A stretch of DNA of 16,560 nt, from contig JAKBQO010000016.1 of assembly GCA_021835185.1 (NCBI GenBank), positions 1 through 16,560 on the forward strand. The letters run 5' to 3'. The DNA comes from Thermoplasmata archaeon. Its GTDB lineage: Archaea > Thermoplasmatota > Thermoplasmata > Thermoplasmatales > Thermoplasmataceae. Of this stretch, positions 1-6,162 are shown one piece after another (the first letter of the stretch is position 1; each line of letters opens with the position of its first letter). The notes beneath the pieces were generated by a model. It saw only the letters and a list, made by a program, of their open reading frames with translations. It made no database searches and was not told the origin of the DNA. A program made the translations under genes and the position numbers.

Positions 1-645
1 CTCCTCTTCCGCAGTGAAGCTTCTGACAACCCTGTTTCCGATAATATTCTGGTTGATCAGGTTGTTCATTGTTCCGTATTTATCCCTCAGGGCACGCCAG
101 TACTTTCTTTGCTTCCTCTGCATAACAAGGGTAAAATAAATTATTGGTGCTATAACCACGAAAAATATTACTGTAAATCCGTAATATAACCTGGTAAGGT
201 CAATGCCTGCTATTATAATAAGGAATGTTACACTGAAAAGGTTAGAAAGTGACATATTTACAAGCCTTCTAAGTGTCTCTATATCCATGGTAAATTTTGA
301 AAGTATATTGCCGGTAGAATTGCTATTAAAATATTCATAGTTTTTTGACAGCAAATGTGAAAATTCATTTTTTCTGAGATTGTAAACAAATTTCTGGCTT
401 GCCTTATTTGCATAGTAATCAATGGCAAAATCAAATATAGATGATGCCACCGTTACACCAAAAATAAGAAGGGCAAAATGGAGGATAATAATATAGTTTT
501 TTCCAACCAGGTTGTTGACAGCATCTCCAATATATAGTGGAACAAGCAGCCGGAGATAGGCATATGCAAGTGATGCTCCTATTACAACAATGATAAGATA
601 CCATACACTTTTGATGTTTTTAAATATAATTGAATATCTGTTCAC
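1..645 (-). CDS. ABC transporter, N-terminal membrane domain (partial)
   Basis: This is the first 215 codons of an ABC exporter whose ATPase half lies beyond the left edge. The start is GTG at 645-643; an in-frame TAA sits four codons before it and no ATG is available nearby. The protein opens with a short basic segment and shows about four hydrophobic segments (roughly residues 15-37, 52-75, 134-148 and 155-175). The stretch STGNILSKFTMDIETLRR (about 110-127) matches the conserved cytoplasmic coupling region of exporter-type membrane domains, and VVRSFTAEE at the window edge matches the usual helix after it. This fits a half-transporter of the multidrug/lipid exporter type, with membrane domain first and nucleotide-binding domain second. 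The substrate cannot be told. It is transcribed away from rps8e across a 151-base gap. Confidence 0.85.
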   Translation of the reverse strand, partial: MNRYSIIFKNIKSVWYLIIVVIGASLAYAYLRLLVPLYIGDAVNNLVGKNYIIILHFALLIFGVTVASSIFDFAIDYYANKASQKFVYNLRKNEFSHLLSKNYEYFNSNSTGNILSKFTMDIETLRRLVNMSLSNLFSVTFLIIIAGIDLTRLYYGFTVIFFVVIAPIIYFTLVMQRKQRKYWRALRDKYGTMNNLINQNIIGNRVVRSFTAEEE

Positions 646-796
646 AGTAAAATATAATTACGTCTGTTTATTTTTATTTTTTGTATATCCATGGAATTAT
701 AATATTCCTGCTTCTGTAGATGATAAACGGTTAATGATTGGTTGAGCCGTATAATACATAAATAAACTTATATAATTACAATAAATAAGGGATGAT
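646..796. promoter_or_regulatory. Divergent promoter region, ABC transporter / rps8e
   Basis: This 151-base AT-rich spacer lies between divergent starts. For the + strand, a TATA-like cttatataat at 767-776 is centred about 26 bases before the rps8e ATG. Archaeal transcription starts about 25 bases after the TATA centre, so the mRNA should begin at or next to the ATG (leaderless). The gggatgat just before the ATG abuts it and is too close to act as a Shine-Dalgarno site. For the - strand, a T/A-rich tract near 665-680 is a weaker TATA candidate for the ABC gene. I see no gene in this stretch. Confidence 0.6.
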
Positions 797-1177
797 ATGA
801 CAATTTATCAGGGTAAAAGTACAAAGAAGTTTACAGGAGGAAAGTTAAGGAGGGAGCATTCAAAGAGAAGGTATGAACTCGGCAGGGAACCCTCATTCAC
901 CAGAATCGGTGAGACAGAACGCAGGAGCCTCAGGACAATGGGTGGCAACAGGAAATTGCTATTGCTGAAAGAGCAGTTTGCAAACATATACAACCCGGAA
1001 GACAAAACCACAAAGAAGCTGAAAATATTAACTGTAAAAGAAAACAATGCTGATCCCCATTATGTACAGAGAAATATAATGAATAAAGGCACGATAATAT
1101 CTACAGAAGAAGGAAATGCCAGAATTACATCAAGGCCCGGGCAGAGTGGAATTATCAATGCAGTATTAGTAAAATGA
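797..1177 (+). CDS. rps8e: Small ribosomal subunit protein eS8
   Basis: Archaeal ribosomal protein eS8 (S8e), 126 residues, the usual archaeal length. It is a basic rRNA-binding protein of the 30S subunit, of the type shared by archaea and eukaryotes. Recognisable family segments are FTGGKLRREHSKRRYELGRE near the N-terminus, TMGGNRK at about 47-53, and the C-terminal block HYVQRNIMNKGTIIST followed by TSRPGQSGIINAVLVK. The ATG at 797 is preceded at the right distance by a TATA box, so translation is probably leaderless. The stop codon TGA overlaps the ATG of srp19 in an ATGA arrangement, so the two genes form one operon and may be translationally coupled. Confidence 0.96.
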   Translation: MTIYQGKSTKKFTGGKLRREHSKRRYELGREPSFTRIGETERRSLRTMGGNRKLLLLKEQFANIYNPEDKTTKKLKILTVKENNADPHYVQRNIMNKGTIISTEEGNARITSRPGQSGIINAVLVK

Positions 1178-1422
1178 TAACACTTTATTCACAGTATTTT
1201 AACCCCGCCATATCAAGAAAATACGGGCGGAGGATCAGCAGGGAAAGGGCAAAAAATTATTCCGATGATAAGCTGGAGCAGATATTAAGAACTATGAATC
1301 TCAAATATGAAGTGAGAGATGCCCATTATTCAAGAATTCCATATGAGGATTCAAAAATGTTTGTAATTGACGCTGATATTAAAAAATCAACAATAATAAA
1401 AATTATCAATGAGAAATTGTAG
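1174..1422 (+). CDS. srp19: Signal recognition particle 19 kDa protein
   Basis: SRP19, 82 residues, a little shorter than usual for archaea. In archaea SRP19 binds the tips of helices 6 and 8 of 7S RNA and prepares the RNA for SRP54 during co-translational targeting to the membrane. Family features visible are the opening strand ending in YFNPAISRKYGRRIS (NP, then the S-x-GRR(I/V) motif), a helix with a small-residue patch around DDKLEQILRTMNLKYEV, a Y-x-R-x-P step, and a C-terminal lysine-rich tail (DIKKSTIIKIINEKL). The start overlaps the rps8e stop by four bases. The stop TAG is one base from the stop of the convergent primase gene. FtsY, the SRP receptor, is encoded elsewhere in this window. 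Confidence 0.9.
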   Translation: MITLYSQYFNPAISRKYGRRISRERAKNYSDDKLEQILRTMNLKYEVRDAHYSRIPYEDSKMFVIDADIKKSTIIKIINEKL

Positions 1423-1423
1423 A

Positions 1424-1434
1424 TTATTTTTTTC
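1424..1434 (+). terminator. Candidate T-rich terminator for rps8e-srp19
   Basis: The run ttatttttttc begins two bases after the srp19 stop. Oligo-T tracts on the coding strand commonly end transcription in archaea. It lies inside the 3' end of priL on the other strand, because the two genes are separated by one base. It is inferred from base composition only. Confidence 0.4.
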
Positions 1435-2437
1435 TATAGTTTCCTGAACTTTTCTTTTTGGCTTCATAATACTGCATGGGATGCTTTATTCTTGCACACA
1501 ATGGATCATCACCCATGTAGCAGAGATGGTTAGACCTCAGGGTGGAACACTTGGGCGGCGAATACTCTGTACCTGATATTACACCTGTAATATGGTTAAC
1601 CTGGTATGTTGCGAGATCCTCCTTATAATCAGGGGCAAATTTAAATAAATTTAACATATTTTCATTGCTCATCCCCGCGCTGTGGAGGAAGCTGGCAAGT
1701 GTAAACCTGGCAAGATGGGCGAGGTTTTCTCCGTCCCGCATCTGCGTAATATATGTTTTTATGCATGGAGGGAACATTGTAAAATCAACTTCTCCCAGTG
1801 ATATTGTGTTTTTAGACTTTATTTCCAGGAAATCCTTCTTTATTTTCTCAAGGTCCCCTATGAACTTCCGGAAGATATTCTGGGAATCACCCGGGCCCAT
1901 CCTGCTATAAACATCCATCAGTTTCTGTACAAAATCTTCCCTTAGAAGGTGTATAAACTGATTTTTGCTTAAATAGATAGTCCCCCTGCTTAGCTTCTGA
2001 TATACTAACCTGTATTTAAATCCTGAAATTTTTTTGTTGTTTTTAATAAAGAAATCGAATGGGATATGAAATGTATTTCCATCCACCGTTGCTTCTATCC
2101 CTGCACTGTCACAGTAAAATATAATATTTTCATTGTCTTCCTTTGAAATCCTGTTGAGTTCCCTTTCAAATACATCCCTCTGGGTAATGGCGAATCTTGA
2201 TGTCATTCCAGGTTCATTTATGTAACGGAGCATCCACATTGCAATGGCAAATGCATTCTTCCCCATTGTAATATTATAGCCCTCATTATCCGCGTATTTC
2301 CGTACGACCCCATTCAGGTACTCAAATGCTTCCCTTACCGAACTGCGGTTCTCAGGAACGAGGGAGTTTACTATGCCATCTATTGCATCAACATTTTCGA
2401 TGAGTTTAAAATCAACAAAAAAATTTGATGTTATCAT
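1424..2437 (-). CDS. priL: DNA primase large subunit (Fe-S protein)
   Basis: Archaeal/eukaryotic-type primase large subunit, 337 residues. It partners the catalytic subunit PriS (not in this window) to make the RNA or mixed primers that start DNA synthesis. The C-terminal domain holds the four cysteines expected to bind the 4Fe-4S cluster: C225 (FPPC), C297 (PPKC), C306 (NHLC) and C314 (DPLC), followed by the family ending C-x-R-I-K-H-P. The N-terminal two thirds is mainly helical and less conserved. The ATG at 2437 lies one base after the stop of the upstream Xaa-Pro peptidase gene, so the two are co-transcribed. The 3' end faces srp19 with a one-base gap. The Fe-S motif gives high confidence in the family. 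Confidence 0.93.
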   Translation of the reverse strand: MITSNFFVDFKLIENVDAIDGIVNSLVPENRSSVREAFEYLNGVVRKYADNEGYNITMGKNAFAIAMWMLRYINEPGMTSRFAITQRDVFERELNRISKEDNENIIFYCDSAGIEATVDGNTFHIPFDFFIKNNKKISGFKYRLVYQKLSRGTIYLSKNQFIHLLREDFVQKLMDVYSRMGPGDSQNIFRKFIGDLEKIKKDFLEIKSKNTISLGEVDFTMFPPCIKTYITQMRDGENLAHLARFTLASFLHSAGMSNENMLNLFKFAPDYKEDLATYQVNHITGVISGTEYSPPKCSTLRSNHLCYMGDDPLCARIKHPMQYYEAKKKSSGNYRKK

Positions 2438-2438
2438 T

Positions 2439-3512
2439 TTATAATTCCAGCAGTTCCCTGGGTGCAGTTGTTATTTCCTCATGGCCGCCATCCTTTATTA
2501 TCAGGTCATCTTCAATCCTTACGCCGCCGAATCCCGGTATATAAATTCCAGGCTCGTCTGTAATAACCATATTTGCTTTCAGTATGAAATCGGATGATGG
2601 GGATAGTGCAGGGTGGTCGTGGACATCCATGCCTACACCGTGCCCGAGGCCATGTATAAATCTGCCAGGATATTTTTCGTCTATTATTTTTCTTGCAATC
2701 ATGTCTATATCCTTTCCATTTACTCCTGCCTTCAATGCATTTTTGCTCTCCTGCTGGGCTCTTTTTACCGTTTCGTAAATATCCTTCTGCTTTTCATCAG
2801 CCCTTCCAAAAACCACTGTCCTTGTTGTATCCGAGCAATACCTGTGGTACAATGCCCCGTAATCGGTTAAAACAAAATCATTTTTCTTTAATTTTGCATT
2901 GCCTGGCATATAGTGCGGTATAGCGGAATTTTTCCCGAAAGCCACAATAGTGCTAAATGATTCCCCTGAGGCACCGTTTTTCATCATTGCATAAACTATA
3001 TTCGCTGCAAGCTCAGACTCTGTCATGCCTTCCTTCAGTGTCTTTGTAAAGTCTTCAAATGAATCACTGGCTATTTTTGCTGCCTCCCTGAGATCCTTTA
3101 ATTCTGATTCGTCCTTAATTTTTCTTGACTCAGCAATAGATTGTGAAACATCTATAAATTCCTTGTCGGGTATAATTTTCATTAATTGCTTATAGAGGTC
3201 TAAGGTAAGTGCAGAATAATTAAGCCCCACATTGACATCATTTTTAAATGCATTTTTGATTATTTCATTTTTTTCTGCTGTTGTATTATAGATAAGCACT
3301 TCAAATCCGGTCTCCTTTGCGGCTTCTTCCTCAAGGGCTGATGTTATTATCGTAACTTTTTCTGGCTTTACGTGAAGTAATGAACCTTCGAATATCCCTG
3401 ATTTGGCTCCCGTAAGGTAAAAAAATGTTTTATCGACCTGATTTTCTCCGCCATTCATTATGAGTACAGAATCAACGTTCCTCACATAATCAAATATCTT
3501 TCTTTCTTTCAT
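2439..3512 (-). CDS. pepQ: Xaa-Pro dipeptidase/aminopeptidase, M24 family
   Basis: Cytoplasmic metallopeptidase of the pita-bread (M24) family, 357 residues, the usual archaeal length. It should hydrolyse dipeptides or short peptides with proline in second position, finishing peptide breakdown in a peptide-using heterotroph. The N-terminal creatinase-like domain covers about 1-130 and the catalytic domain 135-357. All five expected metal ligands are visible: D217 (LTDYG), D228 (YCSDTTR), H291 (HGLGHGVG), E320 (TDEPGIY) and E334 (GVRIEDD). The HDHP near 298-301 is also typical. Dipeptidase and aminopeptidase P share these motifs, so the exact substrate length is not settled. It is the first gene of an operon with priL, and I see no functional reason for that pairing. 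Confidence 0.93.
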   Translation of the reverse strand: MKERKIFDYVRNVDSVLIMNGGENQVDKTFFYLTGAKSGIFEGSLLHVKPEKVTIITSALEEEAAKETGFEVLIYNTTAEKNEIIKNAFKNDVNVGLNYSALTLDLYKQLMKIIPDKEFIDVSQSIAESRKIKDESELKDLREAAKIASDSFEDFTKTLKEGMTESELAANIVYAMMKNGASGESFSTIVAFGKNSAIPHYMPGNAKLKKNDFVLTDYGALYHRYCSDTTRTVVFGRADEKQKDIYETVKRAQQESKNALKAGVNGKDIDMIARKIIDEKYPGRFIHGLGHGVGMDVHDHPALSPSSDFILKANMVITDEPGIYIPGFGGVRIEDDLIIKDGGHEEITTAPRELLEL

Positions 3513-3590
3513 TGTTGCCCATTTTATTTATTAATATAACAATTTCGATTAAAATGGCAATCTATTTTAATTTGCCAATTATACCTTCCT
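3513..3590. promoter_or_regulatory. Divergent promoter, pepQ / pyrC, with inverted repeat
   Basis: This 78-base spacer holds both promoters. On the - strand a TATA-like ttatatta (3532-3539) is about 23 bases before the pepQ ATG. On the + strand ctattttaattt (about 3562-3573) is about 24 bases before the pyrC ATG. Both imply leaderless mRNAs. Between and over them lies an inverted repeat with 8-base arms, attaaaat (3548-3555) and attttaat (3564-3571), separated by 8 bases. A second one, interlocked with it, pairs tggcaa (3555-3560) with ttgcca (3572-3577). The + strand TATA lies inside the repeat, so a protein bound there could block pyrC. The operator role is inference. Confidence 0.5.
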
Positions 3591-4829
3591 ATGTATGATA
3601 ATGTATTTTCCGGCAAATTTTTTTTCCAGGGTTCCTTTCAGGAACTGGACATTGGTGTTGAGAGTGGAATAATAACAGATATTAAAAAACATATAAACCA
3701 TGAAAGAAAGATTCTGAAGAATGCTATTATTCCTGCCGGAACAGATACGCATGTACATTTCAGAGACCCCGGGGAAACAGAAAAGGAAGACTTTTCGACC
3801 GGAAGCATTTCAGCTTTATTTGGTGGGACAACCACTATTTTTGATATGCCAAACAACAGAAGGAAAATAGATAATTATGCAGCTTACAGTGACAAGCTTG
3901 CCATAGTAAGAAGAAAGGCCTTCTGCGACTTTGGATTGTATTCCATGTTTACGGGCACCAATGCAGATATTATAAGCAGTGAATCTTCAGGGATAAAAAT
4001 CTACATGGGCGAAACAACAAATGCCCACGGTACTGTTGATTTTACGGAGAAAGGAATACAGAAGATAAATAATATGAATATTCCAGTGCTGTTTCATGCT
4101 GAAGATGGAAAATGCCTGGAAAAACATTCCGGGATAGCAAAGAACCTGAAAGAATATTCAGCCACAAGGCCCCCAGAATGTGAAGACCTTGCAATAGACA
4201 AAGCAGGGAACATGAAATTTTCTAAGGGCGTTATTACACATCTGACCCATGATTTCACCACAGCTTATGTTAAGGAAGTAACACCACACCACCTTCTTCT
4301 CAATTATGATATGCCTCTAGGGGCATATGGGAAGGTAAATCCGCCGCTGAGATCAAGGGAAACACAGAAAGAACTCCTGAATGGCTTAATCTCTGGAAAA
4401 TTTAACATTGTTTCCTCAGACCATGCACCGCACATACAGAATGACAAGGTTGATTTTGAATATTCTAAAGCCGGGATAATCGGTGTTGAAACCAGGATTC
4501 CGCTTATGCTAGCCCTTGTACAGAAAAAGATACTGCCATTCGATATATTTTATAAAACATGCATATTGAATCCGGCCCTGCTGTTTAATCTCAAAAAGGG
4601 AGAAATAAAAAAGGGCAATTATGCTGATTTCATGTCAATTGATTTTTCTAGCATGGAAAGGATAAATGATTACAGGCTCCACTCAAAAAATCCGGGGTCG
4701 CCATTTAATGGATTTAATGGCATTTTCCCGTCAACTGTAGTTATGCGTGGTGAAACAGTTATAGATAATGGTGAACTGGTAGCGGATAGGATGGGAAAAT
4801 ATATAAAACCTGCCGTGGACAAATCCTAA
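3591..4829 (+). CDS. pyrC: Dihydroorotase
   Basis: Cyclic amidohydrolase of 412 residues, best read as dihydroorotase, which cyclises N-carbamoyl-L-aspartate to dihydroorotate in de novo pyrimidine synthesis. The metal-binding signature HVHFRDPG sits at 54-61 (H54, H56, substrate-binding R58). Other expected active-site features are FDMPNN (85-89), K136 in GIKIYMG (candidate carboxylated lysine), H169 in FHAED, TPHH (231-234), and the catalytic aspartate D277 in SSDHAPH. The C-terminus has the NPGSPFNGF loop (367-375) that completes the small beta domain. Allantoinase and hydantoinase belong to the same superfamily, but HFRDPG with MPNN favours dihydroorotase. No other pyr gene is nearby. The ATG at 3591 follows a TATA box at the leaderless distance. 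Confidence 0.9.
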   Translation: MYDNVFSGKFFFQGSFQELDIGVESGIITDIKKHINHERKILKNAIIPAGTDTHVHFRDPGETEKEDFSTGSISALFGGTTTIFDMPNNRRKIDNYAAYSDKLAIVRRKAFCDFGLYSMFTGTNADIISSESSGIKIYMGETTNAHGTVDFTEKGIQKINNMNIPVLFHAEDGKCLEKHSGIAKNLKEYSATRPPECEDLAIDKAGNMKFSKGVITHLTHDFTTAYVKEVTPHHLLLNYDMPLGAYGKVNPPLRSRETQKELLNGLISGKFNIVSSDHAPHIQNDKVDFEYSKAGIIGVETRIPLMLALVQKKILPFDIFYKTCILNPALLFNLKKGEIKKGNYADFMSIDFSSMERINDYRLHSKNPGSPFNGFNGIFPSTVVMRGETVIDNGELVADRMGKYIKPAVDKS

Positions 4830-4904
4830 GGCTGGATTTATATAAATATTTCCTGTCTGGTTGAATGCAGCATAGATAATGGGTTAAACGCCTTTTATTC
4901 CATA

Positions 4905-5576
4905 TCAGATAATATTGAATTTTGCCATTACATCGCCTATTTCATACCCATATGATTCGGGGGATACATAATCGCTAATAGATTTTAAAGAATCTGTTGC
5001 ATTATCCGGGCATGCCTTTTTAACAGGAAGGGTGAACATGGCATTATCATTATCAGAATCACCGACAACCAGAATTTCATCCCAGTTAGCGTTAAACATT
5101 TTCTTTAAAATTTCCACTGCATACCCTTTGTTCTGACCGGGATTCATTATATGCCAGGTAAACTTGCTATTTACAATTTCCAGATTCCATTTTTCTGCTT
5201 CTTTAGATACAATGGCTTCATTTCCCGGGTCCATTGAAAATGCAGCAGATGTTTCCCGCCACTGGTTTGTGAAATATGGAGTGGCTAATGACCTGCTGGA
5301 TATGTATTCAAGGAATTCTAATGGCTTTGTTTTGTCAAAAAATTTCTCTATTGAACCATTATAATACATTATGCCGCCATTTTCACCGAATACCGGGGCG
5401 TTGATGCCAAGAAATGTTTTCAATCCGTACATTACCGGTATAACATTGCCACTGATCAGTGATATTTGCAATCCGCTTTCTATGCCCTTCTTTATGCTGG
5501 TTATCGCTTCCGGGCATATAATGCGGTTCTGGTCCGTTATAGTCCCATCCACATCAAGCGCCATAATTTTAATCAT
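4905..5576 (-). CDS. pgp: Phosphoglycolate phosphatase, archaeal HAD type
   Basis: HAD-superfamily phosphatase of 223 residues with a Cof-type (C2) cap, closely resembling the structurally studied Thermoplasma acidophilum protein TA0175, a phosphoglycolate phosphatase (from memory). Motifs, numbered from the chosen ATG: DVDGT at 8-12 (nucleophile D8, acid D10), S42-G43-N44 as motif II, K150 (GQNKGYA) as motif III, and GDSDND at 172-177 as motif IV binding Mg2+. The cap lies between about 80 and 150. A TTG three codons upstream (5585) also opens the frame, but ATG at 5576 puts the DVDGT motif at the usual distance from the N-terminus and suits the TATA position. The substrate could be another small phosphate ester. 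It is divergent from the Rpp21 gene with only 39 bases between. Confidence 0.88.
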   Translation of the reverse strand: MIKIMALDVDGTITDQNRIICPEAITSIKKGIESGLQISLISGNVIPVMYGLKTFLGINAPVFGENGGIMYYNGSIEKFFDKTKPLEFLEYISSRSLATPYFTNQWRETSAAFSMDPGNEAIVSKEAEKWNLEIVNSKFTWHIMNPGQNKGYAVEILKKMFNANWDEILVVGDSDNDNAMFTLPVKKACPDNATDSLKSISDYVSPESYGYEIGDVMAKFNII

Positions 5577-5615
5577 AAACGGCAATATTTATAAGATTAA
5601 TAAATATTTATAGAA
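5577..5615. promoter_or_regulatory. 39-base divergent promoter, pgp / rnp4
   Basis: Both promoters must fit in 39 bases. For the + gene, aatatttataag (5584-5595) is centred about 26 bases before the ATG at 5616. For the - gene, taaatattta (5601-5610) is centred about 30 bases before the ATG at 5576. Each TATA box lies in what would be the start-site side of the other promoter, so initiation complexes on the two strands would probably exclude each other. Neither mRNA has room for a Shine-Dalgarno leader. Confidence 0.6.
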
Positions 5616-5897
5616 ATGAAAGACCGGGTACTTATAAACATATCAAAGGAACGGATGCAGACACTTTTCAATGAAGCAGAGAATACAGAAAACATTGCAC
5701 TGGCAAGAAGATATATAAGATTAATGGAGAAAATAGGGATGAGAATGAATATTTCGGTAAATACTTCCATAAAACATTCTTACTGCAAGCATTGCAAAAC
5801 GCCATATAAGAACCCTGGAATCAAATTGAAAAATAAAATGGTACAGGTCCGCTGCCCCTACTGTGGTGAAATAAGGAGGATTCCGTTTAAGAAATAG
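5616..5897 (+). CDS. rnp4: Ribonuclease P protein component 4 (Rpp21/Rpr2)
   Basis: Archaeal homologue of Rpp21, 93 residues. It is one of the protein cofactors of RNase P, which cuts the 5' leader from pre-tRNA; it pairs with Rpp29 to help bind the specificity domain of the RNA. Two N-terminal helices include ALARRYIRLMEKIGMRMNI (about 28-46), typical of the family. A zinc ribbon follows with four cysteines, C57-x2-C60 and C80-x2-C83. The ending CGEIRRIPFKK matches the usual C-x-x-R-R-Y/I-P basic tail. It is slightly shorter than many homologues. Translation is probably leaderless. Confidence 0.9.
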   Translation: MKDRVLINISKERMQTLFNEAENTENIALARRYIRLMEKIGMRMNISVNTSIKHSYCKHCKTPYKNPGIKLKNKMVQVRCPYCGEIRRIPFKK

Positions 5898-5912
5898 AAA
5901 GATGCAGAATTT

Positions 5913-6137
5913 TTAATCCAGAGTTTCGATTTCAAAGTAAACGTTAAAGCCCTGCAGTGTTGCCTGTATTTTGTCCGCAAACCATATTGCATCGTCGGCT
6001 GTTGCTGAATCAGGCCACTCGTAAACCATATCCTGTTCACCTTTTATAAGCGAGAAACCAAGAGACCTTAATCTACCTACTATTTCACTGGGCTTTGTAC
6101 CCTCACTGTTGAATATCACCTTAAGGAATGTCTTCAT
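5913..6137 (-). CDS. Small conserved-looking protein of unknown function
   Basis: An acidic soluble protein of 74 residues that I do not recognise. The predicted pattern is strand (MKTFLKVIFN), helix (TKPSEIVGRLRSLGF), strand (MVYEW), helix (DDAIWFADKIQATL), strand (NVYFEIETL). This suggests a small alpha/beta domain, perhaps ferredoxin-like or ACT-like. There are no cysteines, membrane segments or obvious catalytic residues. It starts 25 bases after the stop of the MMPL transporter gene on the same strand, so it is probably the second gene of that operon. The sequence aaggtgat lies directly before its ATG; it resembles a ribosome binding site but the spacing is unusually short. The coherent fold pattern and ATG start make it a likely real gene. 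Its function is unknown. Confidence 0.75.
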   Translation of the reverse strand: MKTFLKVIFNSEGTKPSEIVGRLRSLGFSLIKGEQDMVYEWPDSATADDAIWFADKIQATLQGFNVYFEIETLD

Positions 6138-6162
6138 ATCACCTTAGTGCCGCAACGTATAA

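Noticed and set aside
661..756. Short inverted repeats (ggaat/attcc, acgg/ccgt) in the spacer before rps8e
   Set aside because: Arms of 4-5 bases are expected by chance in AT-rich DNA, and they do not sit at a position that suggests a function.
2584..2923. Three overlapping + strand frames inside pepQ
   Set aside because: They are mutually overlapping and antisense to the metal-binding core of pepQ, with no recognisable domain.
5577..5585. TTG start adding three residues to the phosphatase
   Set aside because: ATG at 5576 gives the usual distance to the DVDGT motif and fits the TATA spacing.
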